Shown in pieces: positions 26,276 through 34,927 of a stretch of DNA of 64,000 nt. Under the pieces are notes generated by a model that made no database searches, was not told where the DNA came from, and saw only the letters and a list, made by a program, of their open reading frames with translations. How positions within the stretch are numbered: the first letter of the stretch is position 1; each line of letters starts with the position of its first letter. Origin of the DNA: an uncultured Acetatifactor sp. (GTDB lineage: Bacteria > Bacillota > Clostridia > Lachnospirales > Lachnospiraceae); assembly GCA_910578185.1 (NCBI GenBank), contig CAJTPN010000001.1, forward strand, positions 9,496-73,495. The letters run 5' to 3'. The translations under genes and the position numbers were made by a program.

Positions 26276-26992
26276 ATGTTGGAAGTAATTGGGTTGTCTA
26301 AAAAATACGGAAAGACTTTGGCGGCGGACGATGTAAATTTTGCAGTGCCGGACGGAAAGATCGGGATATTGCTGGGGCCTAACGGGGCGGGAAAGTCAAC
26401 GGTGATCAAAAGTATTGCCGGACTTCTGCGCTATCAGGGCGCCATACGCATTCAGGGAATGGATGCCAGGTCGCTGGAAGCAAAGAAATGCTTTGCCTAT
26501 GTGCCGGAGCTGCCTTATCTGTACGATGCGCTTACCGTGCGGGAGCACATTGAATTCATTATCAGGGCATATGGCGCCTGTGTGTCGGAGGATGAGATAG
26601 GGGAGCTGTTTGAAAGGTTTGAACTGGCGGATAAACAGGATAAGCTTGGAAATGAGCTGTCAAAGGGCATGATGCAGAAGGTCAGCATTTGTTGTGCGCT
26701 GGTGATTAAACCCAAGGTGATTCTTTTGGACGAGCCCATGGTTGGACTGGATCCCATGGCAATTAAGGAGTTAAAAGGGGTGATTCTGGATCTTGCAGGC
26801 CAGGGCTGTACGGTGCTGATCAGCACACATATGTTGGAAATGGTAAAAGAGCTGTGGGATGTGACCTTTGTGATGGACAAAGGGCATATTCTGGGAACGT
26901 ATGCAAGGGAGAGTGTTGCTGACGAGGATTTAGAGGCGCTGTTTTTTTCCGTTACAGGTCAGGCAAAGCCGTCGGATCAGGATGGGAGGTAG
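26276..26992 (+). CDS. ABC transporter ATP-binding protein
   Basis: A 238-residue ATPase. Walker A is GPNGAGKST, the signature region is LGNELSKGMMQKVS (a KG variant of LSGGQ), Walker B is VILLDEPMVGLD and the switch His lies in ISTHMLE. It resembles the CcmA/YxlF class that pairs with ABC-2 type exporters. The next gene starts two bases after its stop and encodes the membrane partner. The cargo is not evident. Confidence 0.92.
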   Translation: MLEVIGLSKKYGKTLAADDVNFAVPDGKIGILLGPNGAGKSTVIKSIAGLLRYQGAIRIQGMDARSLEAKKCFAYVPELPYLYDALTVREHIEFIIRAYGACVSEDEIGELFERFELADKQDKLGNELSKGMMQKVSICCALVIKPKVILLDEPMVGLDPMAIKELKGVILDLAGQGCTVLISTHMLEMVKELWDVTFVMDKGHILGTYARESVADEDLEALFFSVTGQAKPSDQDGR

Positions 26993-26994
26993 TC

Positions 26995-28566
26995 ATGGGG
27001 GCAATCGGATTTCTTTATCGGAAAGTTTTGATAAACCGTGTGAAAAAGGCTTTGGGCAAGCCTGTGACATATGTGTATCTTGTATTTATCATGGTTTATT
27101 GTGTAATGGTTCCCTATTCCCTGAAGATGGTGGCGGAAGAGTTTGGCGGGGATTCTCCTCAAGGGATGGCGGCACTTTTGACATTGCTGGCATTCTGGCT
27201 GATCCCTGGAAATCTGATCGCCTATGCAAAGAGAAGGGGGCTGGTGTATAGAAACAGCGATGTGCATTTCCTTTTTCCCGCGCCTCTCAGTCCTAAGCAG
27301 ATATTGATATATGCTTATTTGCGGACTTTGTTTGTTCAGGTGCTGCTGAATCTGTTTGCGGTAATCTGGGGAGGGATAATGTTCCGGGTAGATATCTGGC
27401 GCCTGGCGCTCTATTTTCTGTTTGCTGTTTTGATAGAAAACGCGTTGGAAGCCGGAGTTATGCTGTTGCTTTACGGGTCTGAGAGATTGCAGGAGAAGTC
27501 AAGGAGATGGATTGTGAAAGGGGCATATGGGCTGACTGGCGTGTTGGTTTGTATGGGGATTTATTCCTATCTGCAGGAAGGGCTGAGTTTGCAGATGGCG
27601 ATGAATTTCCTGAACAGCGATATGGTGCAGATGGTGCCTGTGGCAGGCTGGTATATTGCGGTGGTGCATCTTTTGCTCACAGGTCCCACTGTGGTCAGCG
27701 TAGTGGGAACTGTATGCTACGGTGTGCTTTTTGCGGGGGTGCTGGTCTGTGCCTGGCGGATGAAATGTACCGGTGCTTTTTATGAGGATGCCATCAAGTT
27801 TGCGGAGGACTATGAGGAAGTTTTAAACAGCCGCAGACAGGGGGATACGCAAAAACGGCTGGGGAAAAAGCAGAAGTTTGGGAAAGCACATGTGACATGG
27901 AAAGGGTATGGCGCAAAGGCTTTGTTTTACAGGCAGCTGCTGGAATATAAGAAAAGCAGGTATTTTATATTTGACGTCAACACGTTGGTGGCGGCAATCG
28001 GCGGCGTGGGAATTGCATATCTGTATCTGCAGGGCGGTGGATTTAGCGAAATGGAACCTTTTGTGATACCGGTGGTTTCGGCTTATATTATTTTTATATT
28101 CACAGCCATGGGCGGGAAGTGGGCAAAAGAGCTTTTATCCCCCTACACGTACATGATTCCCGATTCTCCGTTTCGCAAATTGGTGAATGCCACTGCCATG
28201 CAGCTTGTGCAGAGTGTCGTCAATGGAATTCTGATCACCGTACCCGGCGCCATTGTTATGGGGCAATCTGTTTGGATGATCTTGCTGGATATTGTGGTCT
28301 ATGTGGCGCTATATGCCAATAAGCTGTATGCGCTTGCGGTGGCGGAGATTGTTACCGGAAGTACGCTCGGCAAGGTGGGAAAGCAGATGATGCAAATGTT
28401 TTTGCAGGGAACCACCATTTTTATGGCGGTGATGGGGGCTCTGGCAGGCATGGCGTTTGGAGGGGAGCTGTTGGCCTGTTTGTTTATGGTTCTGTTTTTG
28501 ATTCTGGTCACTTTGATTTTTATGTTGATTGCCATGTTTAATTTTTACAAAATGGAGACTGCATAG
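26995..28566 (+). CDS. Putative ABC exporter membrane subunit
   Basis: A 523-residue protein with about twelve hydrophobic segments in two blocks, separated by a basic cytoplasmic loop near 275-310. The N-terminal LINRVKKALGKPVTYVYL and the FLFPAPLSPKQIL motif near 95 match the putative ABC exporter family (PF16962) of Firmicutes. It follows its ATPase by two bases with GGGAGG as ribosome site. Together they should form an ABC-2-like exporter; no substrate or immunity gene nearby narrows the role. Confidence 0.8.
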   Translation: MGAIGFLYRKVLINRVKKALGKPVTYVYLVFIMVYCVMVPYSLKMVAEEFGGDSPQGMAALLTLLAFWLIPGNLIAYAKRRGLVYRNSDVHFLFPAPLSPKQILIYAYLRTLFVQVLLNLFAVIWGGIMFRVDIWRLALYFLFAVLIENALEAGVMLLLYGSERLQEKSRRWIVKGAYGLTGVLVCMGIYSYLQEGLSLQMAMNFLNSDMVQMVPVAGWYIAVVHLLLTGPTVVSVVGTVCYGVLFAGVLVCAWRMKCTGAFYEDAIKFAEDYEEVLNSRRQGDTQKRLGKKQKFGKAHVTWKGYGAKALFYRQLLEYKKSRYFIFDVNTLVAAIGGVGIAYLYLQGGGFSEMEPFVIPVVSAYIIFIFTAMGGKWAKELLSPYTYMIPDSPFRKLVNATAMQLVQSVVNGILITVPGAIVMGQSVWMILLDIVVYVALYANKLYALAVAEIVTGSTLGKVGKQMMQMFLQGTTIFMAVMGALAGMAFGGELLACLFMVLFLILVTLIFMLIAMFNFYKMETA

Positions 28567-28570
28567 ATAG

Positions 28571-28616
28571 GAAGGATGGATGTCCCGTCAGTTTGCTGAG
28601 GGATATCCATCCTTCT
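28571..28616 (+). terminator. Hairpin, probable terminator after the exporter operon
   Basis: AAGGATGGAT (28572-28581) pairs with ATCCATCCTT (28605-28614), extended inward by TCCC/GGGA. The following sequence is only moderately T-rich, so efficiency is uncertain. Confidence 0.55.
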
Positions 28617-28706
28617 TGGAGTAGCGGCTCCTGTGCCGTCTTGGTATCGGTGCGAAGATGACGGTGGGTAGAAAGCCGGGGAACTTGAACTGTGTGGAGT
28701 TACCGA

Positions 28707-28735
28707 TTGACGAATTTGGAAAATAAGGTTACAAT
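28707..28735 (+). promoter_or_regulatory. Sigma-A promoter for the GH105 gene
   Basis: TTGACG at 28707-28712, a 17-bp spacer and TACAAT at 28730-28735. Confidence 0.75.
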
Positions 28736-28774
28736 ACACAGAAAGGATACAACATATGGAAGAGGAGATTTGCC

Positions 28775-29914
28775 ATGCGGATACCTGTTTTTGAAAAGTA
28801 TATTGACGGATTGATGGAACAGAGTACTCTGGACGTGCCTGCCTGGAATAAGGAAAAGGCGCTTGCAGGGAAGGCTACGGGTTGGAATTACATAGATGGC
28901 TGTATGATTCTGGCTTTACTGGAAATTTACCAGGCCACCGGGGAAGAGAGGTATTATCGGTTTGCGGATGCCTTTATTGACCACAGGGTCAGCGAAGACG
29001 GAAGCATAAAAGGTTATTCCGTAGAAGAATATAATATTGACAACGTGAATGCCGGCAAGACATTGTTTGCGCTGTATGGGCTTAACGGTAAAGAAAAGTA
29101 TCGGAAAGCCATAGACTTGATTTATAGTCAGGTGAGGACTCAGCCAAGGACAGCAGAGGGAAATTTCTGGCATAAGAAGATTTATCCCAATCAGGTATGG
29201 CTTGACGGCATGTATATGGGACAGCCCTTTTATATGGAATATGAGACAAAATTTAACCATAAGAACCACTACGGAGATATTTTTTCACAGTTTGCAAATG
29301 TGGTAAAGTATATGAGAGATGAGAAGACAGGACTGTACTATCACGGCTATGATGCCTCGAGGCAGGCTTTTTGGTGTGACAAAAATACGGGACTTTCACA
29401 GAACTTCTGGCTGCGGTCTATCGGATGGTATGCGATGGCGCTTTTGGATACGCTTGATAAATGCGAACCGGATCAGGCGTATGGGGAGGAATATGAGAAT
29501 CTGAAAAACGTATTTGTTCGGCTTATGGACGATATGCTGAAATTTCAGCATGAAAGTGGGATGTGGTATCAGCTGCCTGCGCTGGGGGAGAGGGAGCCCA
29601 ATTACCTTGAGACCAGCGGCAGCGCAATTATGGCTTATTCTCTGCTCAAGGGAGTCAGGCTTGGATTCCTGTCGGAAAGTTATGGAGAACAGGGGAGAAA
29701 AGCATTTGACGGAATCTGCAAACGGTATTTGAAAGAAGAGGACGGAAGACTGAATCTGGGAGGAATTTGCCTGGTAGCAGGTCTGGGACCGGAAAGCAAC
29801 CGGAGAAGGGACGGCAGCTTCGCATATTATATGTCGGAGCCGGTAGTGGAAAATGACGCAAAAGGTGTGGGGCCGCTTTTACTGGCATATACCGAATTGC
29901 GCCGTCTGTCGTGA
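28775..29914 (+). CDS. GH88/GH105-family unsaturated glycuronyl hydrolase
   Basis: A 379-residue (alpha/alpha)6-barrel enzyme without signal peptide. Recognisable features are TGWNYIDGCM near 30, VWLDGMYMGQPFYMEY near 150 with the catalytic-type Asp, FWLRSIGWYAMALLD near 215 and ETSGSAIMAYSLLKG near 290. These fit YteR-like unsaturated rhamnogalacturonyl hydrolases, which remove the unsaturated sugar left by pectin lyases inside the cell. GH88 chondroitin-type activity is an alternative. It has its own promoter and no sugar transporter next to it. Confidence 0.85.
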   Translation: MRIPVFEKYIDGLMEQSTLDVPAWNKEKALAGKATGWNYIDGCMILALLEIYQATGEERYYRFADAFIDHRVSEDGSIKGYSVEEYNIDNVNAGKTLFALYGLNGKEKYRKAIDLIYSQVRTQPRTAEGNFWHKKIYPNQVWLDGMYMGQPFYMEYETKFNHKNHYGDIFSQFANVVKYMRDEKTGLYYHGYDASRQAFWCDKNTGLSQNFWLRSIGWYAMALLDTLDKCEPDQAYGEEYENLKNVFVRLMDDMLKFQHESGMWYQLPALGEREPNYLETSGSAIMAYSLLKGVRLGFLSESYGEQGRKAFDGICKRYLKEEDGRLNLGGICLVAGLGPESNRRRDGSFAYYMSEPVVENDAKGVGPLLLAYTELRRLS

Positions 29915-29928
29915 TAAAGGGAAAAACG

Positions 29929-29988
29929 GTGTATTGACAAATTTCTCTTCCAACGTTTAGGAGCAGGAAGAGAAACTTGTCAATACAC
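29929..29988. repeat. Long near-perfect hairpin between converging genes
   Basis: A 23-bp arm at 29929-29951 matches the reverse complement of 29966-29988 at 22 positions, around a 14-base loop. No T-run follows on either side, although the position between converging GH105 and XRE genes would suit transcription termination. Confidence 0.75.
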
Positions 29989-30350
29989 TATGTGGGTTTG
30001 GTGGGTTTGGGTTGAGTGTGCTTTAGGTACTCCGCATACTTGGTGATGGCGTTTTGGGAATTCTGGTCCAAGGATAACACCATATTGATAAAGCTGGATA
30101 TCATATAGTCCGTGGCAATATAATCTTTTAATATTTCCGGGGGACAGCGATATCCCGTGCGTCCTAACAAGTAATCCGTTGTGACGTTGAACAGATCGGC
30201 GATGCGGCAAAGCGTGTTTAAATCAGGGTGATGTACGCCGTTTTCGTAATTGGATATTGTGCCGATGGAGAGATTCAGTTTTGCCGCCAGTTCTTTTTGT
30301 CCCAGCTCTTTTTCACGGCGTAAATCCGCCATGACTTCACCTACATTCAT
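29988..30350 (-). CDS. XRE-family transcriptional regulator, paralogue 1
   Basis: A 120-residue protein with an N-terminal HTH_3 domain at 7-62 (LRREKELGQKELAAKLNLS, ISNYENGVHHPDLNTL) and a conserved linker LLGRTGYRCPPEIL, followed by a short helical C-terminal domain probably used for dimerisation. It is clearly paralogous to the regulator at 32418-32783; both carry the same VTxDYLxGRTGYRC core. The start has AAGGAAGGAG upstream. It is divergent from pyrF with a 16-bp palindrome between them, so self-control and perhaps pyrF control are possible. Confidence 0.88.
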   Translation of the reverse strand: MNVGEVMADLRREKELGQKELAAKLNLSIGTISNYENGVHHPDLNTLCRIADLFNVTTDYLLGRTGYRCPPEILKDYIATDYMISSFINMVLSLDQNSQNAITKYAEYLKHTQPKPTKPT

Positions 30351-30404
30351 ACGGCTTTCTCCTTCCTTTGGATGATAAGTGTAATGTATAATTTATATTG
30401 TTTT

Positions 30405-30420
30405 AGAATTATTAAATTCT
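30405..30420. promoter_or_regulatory. Palindrome in the XRE/pyrF divergent region
   Basis: AGAATT-ATTA-AATTCT is a perfect 6-bp inverted repeat 55 bp upstream of the XRE start, overlapping the probable -10 region of its minus-strand promoter. It is a plausible operator for the dimeric regulator. Confidence 0.4.
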
Positions 30421-30513
30421 ATTCTATCTGTTTTCAAATAAAGGGGAATAGCGTTTTATGAATACAATAATAACGGAAACATTTTTTATCTGCGCTAAAT
30501 GAAATCAGATGCA

Positions 30514-30542
30514 TTGACTTTTTTTTTCTGCGATGATAATAT
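30514..30542 (+). promoter_or_regulatory. Sigma-A promoter for pyrF
   Basis: TTGACT at 30514-30519, a 17-bp T-rich spacer and TAATAT at 30537-30542; the pyrF start follows 36 bp later with AGGAGGAG. Confidence 0.8.
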
Positions 30543-30578
30543 GATTTCAAATTTGTTTGCCGAGAATAGGAGGAGCAT

Positions 30579-31541
30579 ATGATTACAAAATTGATATCAA
30601 AGATCCGCAGGACGGGAGCACCTATTGTGGTAGGGCTGGATCCTATGTTGAAGTACGTACCGGAGCATATCAAAAAGTCGGCGTTTGCCGCATATGGCGA
30701 GACTTTGGAAGGTGCCGGGGAGGCGATTTGGCAGTACAGCAAGGGGATTGTGGATGCGGTGTGGGATCTGGTGCCTGCAGTAAAACCGCAGATTGCCATG
30801 TATGAGCAGTTTGGCATTCCGGGGCTTATGGCATTTTGCAAGACGGTGAATTACTGCCATGAAAAAGATCTTGTGGTGATAGGTGATATCAAGAGAGGGG
30901 ATATAGGTTCCACTTCGGAGGCATATGCTGCGGGACATCTTGGGCAGGTTCAGGTGGGAAGCAAGGTCTGCAGGGGGTTTGAGGAAGATTTTGTCACGGT
31001 AAATCCTTATCTTGGCTCCGACGCAATGGAGCCTTTTTTAAAGGTGTGCGCCGAGGAGAAAAGAGGGATTTTCGTATTGGTGAAGACTTCCAATCCCAGC
31101 AGCGGTGAGCTGCAGGATCGTCTGGTAAGCGGAACGGGAAACGGTGAAGGAGCCGGAGACAGGCCTTTGTACGAAATCGTGGGTGAGCAGGTGGCTGCCT
31201 GGGGAGCGAAATGTATGCCGGAGGAGGGCAGCTACAGTTATGTGGGAGCGGTGGTGGGGGCCACTTATCCCGAACAGGGAAAGATTTTGAGGAAGATAAT
31301 GCCCAAGGCGTTTATTTTGGTACCTGGTTATGGAGCTCAGGGCGGTAAGGGCGCTGATTTGCTGCACTTTTTTAATGAGGATGGTCTGGGGGCCATTGTC
31401 AATTCTTCCAGAGGAATTATAGCGGCGTATCAGCAGGAGCAATATGCGCACTTTGGGGAAAAGGGCTATGGGGATGCCGCCAGGGCAGCAGTGCTGGCCA
31501 TGAAAGAGGACATATCGGCGGCGTTGAATGCACGTGGATAG
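30579..31541 (+). CDS. pyrF: Orotidine 5'-phosphate decarboxylase, long (type 2) form
   Basis: A 320-residue TIM-barrel enzyme that converts OMP to UMP, the last step of de novo pyrimidine synthesis. The N-terminal VVGLDPMLKYVP and the catalytic Lys/Asp signature GDIKRGDIGSTSEAYA place it in the longer type 2 family, about 80 residues larger than the B. subtilis enzyme. The C-terminal FILVPGYGAQGGKG is the phosphate-binding loop. It is separated from pyrE by a methyltransferase gene and an XRE gene rather than forming a compact pyr operon. Confidence 0.95.
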   Translation: MITKLISKIRRTGAPIVVGLDPMLKYVPEHIKKSAFAAYGETLEGAGEAIWQYSKGIVDAVWDLVPAVKPQIAMYEQFGIPGLMAFCKTVNYCHEKDLVVIGDIKRGDIGSTSEAYAAGHLGQVQVGSKVCRGFEEDFVTVNPYLGSDAMEPFLKVCAEEKRGIFVLVKTSNPSSGELQDRLVSGTGNGEGAGDRPLYEIVGEQVAAWGAKCMPEEGSYSYVGAVVGATYPEQGKILRKIMPKAFILVPGYGAQGGKGADLLHFFNEDGLGAIVNSSRGIIAAYQQEQYAHFGEKGYGDAARAAVLAMKEDISAALNARG

Positions 31542-31591
31542 TTTGGAAACGCAGAGTCTGGAAAGGGAATTAACTGATTGGGCGGAGTGAT

Positions 31592-32410
31592 ATGGAAACG
31601 AAGCAAAAAACACATAAGGATGTGATCAATACAGAAGGGATACCGGAAGAGATGCTGTATGCCCTATATGCCAGGGCTATGGAATCGAAGAGGTCTGATC
31701 ACCATATTTATGACAAAAAGGCTATAGAAGTGGTGGAGAGAACGGATTTTGACTTTTCTGATCAGAGTAAGGGTGCTGCCATGGGAAACGGTGTGTTGGC
31801 GAGAACTATTTTATTGGATAAAATGGTTGCCGACTATGTGAGGCAGCATCCTCAGGGCGTGGTGGTCAATATAGCCTGTGGGATGGATACCAGGTTTTAC
31901 CGGGTGGACAATGGCAAAATCAGATGGTATGACCTGGATTTACCTGTCACGCTGGATGCCAGGAAACGTCTGTTGGGCGAGGAGGAAAGGGTAACCATGA
32001 TCGGAAAGTCGGTTCTGCAGGATGAGTCCTGGGCGGATGATATCCAAGGGAAGGGGCCGGTGTTGTTTATTGTGGAAGGGCTGACCATGTACATGGAAAG
32101 AAATGGAGTACAGAAGCTCTTTAAGGAGATTCGAACCCATTTTAAGGAAGCAGTGGTGTTTGTGGAAGTCACTTCTCCCTATACGGTTAAGAATGCGGTG
32201 GAGAGTACAAAAGAGGGCAGCCGACAGAAATATTCATGGGGAATCAAAAACGGGAGACAGCTGCAAAAGCTGTTGACCGGCTTCCGAACTTTGAAAAGTT
32301 ATACTTTGATGGAAGGTCTGCAGGAAATGTATCCCATATACAGGGTTGCAAAGTTTTTCCCGCCGCTTAGGAATATCTCAAATAAAATCATTGTCCTCAG
32401 ACAAAGCTGA
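31592..32410 (+). CDS. Class I SAM-dependent methyltransferase (LCM/PF04072 family)
   Basis: A 272-residue methyltransferase. Motif I is VVNIACGMDTRFYRVD near 90-105, followed by WYDLDLPVTLDARKRLL, the arrangement of the leucine carboxyl methyltransferase-like family in which an acidic residue binds the SAM ribose. A later VLFIVEGLTMYM matches the motif around the active site. Bacterial members often act on small polyketide-like or unknown substrates. It lies 50 bp after pyrF and probably shares its promoter; its stop codon sits inside a terminator hairpin. Confidence 0.85.
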   Translation: METKQKTHKDVINTEGIPEEMLYALYARAMESKRSDHHIYDKKAIEVVERTDFDFSDQSKGAAMGNGVLARTILLDKMVADYVRQHPQGVVVNIACGMDTRFYRVDNGKIRWYDLDLPVTLDARKRLLGEEERVTMIGKSVLQDESWADDIQGKGPVLFIVEGLTMYMERNGVQKLFKEIRTHFKEAVVFVEVTSPYTVKNAVESTKEGSRQKYSWGIKNGRQLQKLLTGFRTLKSYTLMEGLQEMYPIYRVAKFFPPLRNISNKIIVLRQS

Positions 32411-32438
32411 AGGAAAACTACTTCGGCTTTGTCTTTTT
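32401..32438 (+). terminator. Terminator at the end of the methyltransferase gene
   Basis: ACAAAGCTGAAG pairs with CTTCGGCTTTGT (one wobble pair) around an 8-base loop, then CTTTTT. It overlaps the ends of both converging genes. Confidence 0.75.
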
Positions 32439-32783
32439 CATTTGCTTATCCCGTATATAGTCGGTGTAATCTGTAACGGAATTCCGTGAGTCCGGATCCA
32501 GAGAGATGACAGTATTGATAAAATCCGTTACCGTATATTCTGTGGTGATATATTCATTGAAAGTCTTTGGGGAACAGCGGTAGCCGGTACGTCCCGAAAG
32601 ATAATCGATTGTGACGCAGAAAAAGTCCGCCATTTTGCCAAGGGTCACCAGGTCGGGAGTATGTACGCCGTTTTCGTAATTGGAAATGGCACTGGAAGAA
32701 AGATTCAAAATTTTTGCCAGTTCTTTTTGAGTCATCTTTTTTTCTGCGCGCAGTTGTGCGATAATTCTTCCTGAGTCTTTCAT
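32418..32783 (-). CDS. XRE-family transcriptional regulator, paralogue 2
   Basis: A 121-residue HTH_3 regulator. The DNA-binding part (TQKELAKILNLSSSAISNYENG) and the linker DYLSGRTGYRCSP align with paralogue 1 at 29988-30350, as does the C-terminal region (ISLDPDSRNSVTDY against LSLDQNSQNAITKY). The start at 32783 is chosen because GGGAGG lies 7-12 bases upstream; an in-frame ATG 11 codons earlier lacks a site. The two paralogues enclose pyrF and the methyltransferase. The target is unknown. Confidence 0.85.
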   Translation of the reverse strand: MKDSGRIIAQLRAEKKMTQKELAKILNLSSSAISNYENGVHTPDLVTLGKMADFFCVTIDYLSGRTGYRCSPKTFNEYITTEYTVTDFINTVISLDPDSRNSVTDYTDYIRDKQMKKTKPK

Positions 32784-33355
32784 GTTAATACCTCCCTGTC
32801 CTTCAGCGGCGGACATGATATTATTCTTTTGTACATCTTAGGGTTTCTGACCTGTCCAAATGTGTCTTTTTGGTTTGTGTGTATGCTCATAAACTGCTGC
32901 CGGGTTTCTCAAAATGGCGGAGCAACCAGCAGTATTTAAAATCAATTTATTTAGCATTACTAAAGCTATTGTATAGTATTTTTTAGAAAGTTAAATAGTG
33001 TTTTATTTAAAGAATAGTTTTTTGCATAAGTTTTACTTTTTGTGTATACATTCCTGGATGCTAAAGAATCAAACGCTTTGGTGCAGTCTGTTAACGGTTT
33101 ACCCCATAGCTTTTTTTTGACTTCTTGCAGCCGGACAATTTATTCCCGCCAGCAATGAGCCAAGTGCCGCGCTTGCGTGGGCATTTGCCAAATGCCGCGA
33201 GGGGCAAATACCCCGCAGCTTGCTGCGAATCAAGCTTTTCTGCGCAAAACATATTGGTAATTGATGCAGGCCATACCGGAATTCCAGGATTTTTGTGCCA
33301 GGAAAAAAGGATAAGGATTGGACACAGGCCGCTAAGACAAATTTTCCCAAAATGA
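32784..33355. other. Gene-free stretch with hairpins and a dispersed repeat
   Basis: No convincing gene lies here. It contains a CTGCTG/CAGCAG hairpin near 32895-32935, an AT-rich part with the palindrome TTTAG-CATTA-CTAAA at 32950-32964, and at 33135-33235 a GC-rich repeat-like segment with CAATGAGCCAAG (33153-33164) and GCAGCTTGCTGC. The 12-mer recurs at 22717-22728 in a similar context. Confidence 0.55.
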
Positions 33356-33384
33356 TTGAAAATTGATCAGATTTATGGTAAGAT
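33356..33384 (+). promoter_or_regulatory. Sigma-A promoter for pyrE
   Basis: TTGAAA at 33356-33361, a 17-bp spacer and TAAGAT at 33379-33384. The leader of about 100 bases contains a short ATTTCG/CGAAAT palindrome but no recognisable PyrR site or terminator. Confidence 0.7.
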
Positions 33385-33493
33385 GAGGACGGTTGATGTG
33401 CCGCGAAAGGGTATGAACCGATATTTCGTTCGAAATACTGCCGGATAAGGTTTGGAAGCGGCGAGTTGAATTCAGGAACGGGAGGTTTTGTGT

Positions 33494-34168
33494 ATGGAGG
33501 CTTATAAAAGAGAATTTATTGAGTTCATGGTGGACTGCAATGTGCTCAAATTTGGGGAATTTACCTTAAAAAGCGGCAGAAAGGCACCGTTTTTCGTAAA
33601 TGCCGGCGCTTTTGTGACAGGGGAACAGCTTAAGAAATTGGGCGGGTTTTATGCCAAAGCCATTCATGAAAACTACGGGGATGATTTTGATGTGCTGTTT
33701 GGACCGGCATATAAGGGGATTCCTCTTGGAGTGGCAACAGTTATCGCATACAGCGAATTATTCGGCAAGTCCATCAGGTATTGTTCTAATCGCAAAGAGG
33801 CAAAGGACCACGGGGACGTGGGGATATTGCTGGGCAGTAAGCTTAGCGACGGGGACAAAGTGATCATAATTGAAGACGTGACCACTGCCGGAACTTCCAT
33901 TCAGGAGACATACCCGATTCTTATGACACAGGCAAAAGTGGATGTGAAAGGGATGATCGTCTCCTTAAACCGCATGGAAAAAGGATTGGAAGGAAAGCTG
34001 AGTGCATTGGATGAGATAAAGGAGAAGTATGGTTTTAACACCCATGCTATTGTGACGATACAGGATGTGATGGAACATCTATACAACAAACCGTATAACG
34101 GAACCATATACATTGATGACAAAATGAAGGCGGCGATGGATAAATATTATGACAGTTATGGGGCATGA
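33494..34168 (+). CDS. pyrE: Orotate phosphoribosyltransferase
   Basis: A 224-residue type I PRTase that joins orotate to PRPP to give OMP, the substrate of PyrF. The N-terminal hood (FTLKSGRKAPFFVNAG) and the PRPP-binding signature VIIIEDVTTAGTSIQE near 120 are intact, and the flexible catalytic loop KEAKDHGD is present. GGGAGG stands 8 bp before ATG 33494. The neighbour downstream is unrelated to pyrimidine synthesis. Confidence 0.95.
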   Translation: MEAYKREFIEFMVDCNVLKFGEFTLKSGRKAPFFVNAGAFVTGEQLKKLGGFYAKAIHENYGDDFDVLFGPAYKGIPLGVATVIAYSELFGKSIRYCSNRKEAKDHGDVGILLGSKLSDGDKVIIIEDVTTAGTSIQETYPILMTQAKVDVKGMIVSLNRMEKGLEGKLSALDEIKEKYGFNTHAIVTIQDVMEHLYNKPYNGTIYIDDKMKAAMDKYYDSYGA

Positions 34169-34280
34169 TGAAGTGGAAAGGGACTTGGAACACATGGAAC
34201 CGGGGAGTCTGGCGTCCGGATATCATGATCATTTTGATATTTTGATGACCGGGGAGAAAAAGCAGGAAGGGAGCAAAATT

Positions 34281-34433
34281 ATGGAACAGAAGGTGTACAA
34301 GGTCATGAAGGGTGCGGGTGCGGCAAATATTGCTGTTGGCGTGATCCAACTGGTAGTAGGGCTTGTGACGGGCATCGTGCTGATTGTCGCCGGGTCGAAG
34401 CTGATTGCGGGCAAGTCAAAGATTTTATTTTAA
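34281..34433 (+). CDS. Small membrane protein (50 aa)
   Basis: Fifty residues: a charged start (MEQKVYKVMKGAG), one or two glycine/valine-rich membrane helices (ANIAVGVIQLVVGLVTGIVLIV) and a Lys-rich end. GGAAGGGAGC lies upstream of the chosen ATG. The frame is open for 44 codons before it, but that part overlaps the pyrE end and has no ribosome site. Its neighbour at 34557 is also a small membrane protein with a similar sense of hydrophobic repeats. Function unknown. Confidence 0.6.
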   Translation: MEQKVYKVMKGAGAANIAVGVIQLVVGLVTGIVLIVAGSKLIAGKSKILF

Positions 34434-34556
34434 GAAGAAGCGAGTGGCGGGCATTTCCTTATAGGGAGTGCCCTTTTAGACTTTGGGCGCTCCCGGAACC
34501 GGATGGAATCCATGTGAATGGTTCTCCGGACAGGCTGGCAGCCGGGAAATAGGAAT

Positions 34557-34868
34557 ATGAGAAAAGGATATATTTTTACCGACAAGAAAATTTCCAACCG
34601 TGCCGTGATGGCGGTGATATTGGGAGTGATCAGCCTGGTGGCCATGGGAGTGGTGATATTTCTGGCTTACGTGGGTAAGGGAGAGATTGCCGTAAAATAT
34701 GGGATTGTCGGCCTTTTATCGGGCATTTATTCCCTGATAGGACTAGGGCTTGGGATTGTAACGGTTTTTGATAAAAATTATTATAAATTATTCCCTGTGC
34801 TGGGGATTGTTTTGAATTTGGCAGGGATTGCGTGTGTGGGGCTGGTATTGTATATGGGCGTGAGCTGA
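34557..34868 (+). CDS. Small membrane protein, DUF6142-like
   Basis: A 103-residue protein with three predicted membrane helices (MAVILGVISLVAMGVVIFLA, YGIVGLLSGIYSLIGLGLGIV, LGIVLNLAGIACVGLVLYM) between short basic loops, starting MRKGYIFTDKKIS. I recognise the pattern of DUF6142 proteins of Lachnospiraceae. AAATAGGA precedes the ATG at 34557; a start 13 codons earlier is less likely. Function unknown. Confidence 0.65.
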   Translation: MRKGYIFTDKKISNRAVMAVILGVISLVAMGVVIFLAYVGKGEIAVKYGIVGLLSGIYSLIGLGLGIVTVFDKNYYKLFPVLGIVLNLAGIACVGLVLYMGVS

Positions 34869-34927
34869 GAGGAAGACAGCTTCAACGAGACGTGGTGTGG
34901 CAGGAAATGAAGGGACGGAATTGGAAG

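Noticed and set aside
33125..33355. 76-codon + strand reading frame in the pyrE upstream region
   Set aside because: No ribosome site, odd Pro/Arg/His composition, and it runs through a hairpin repeat and ends at the pyrE promoter.
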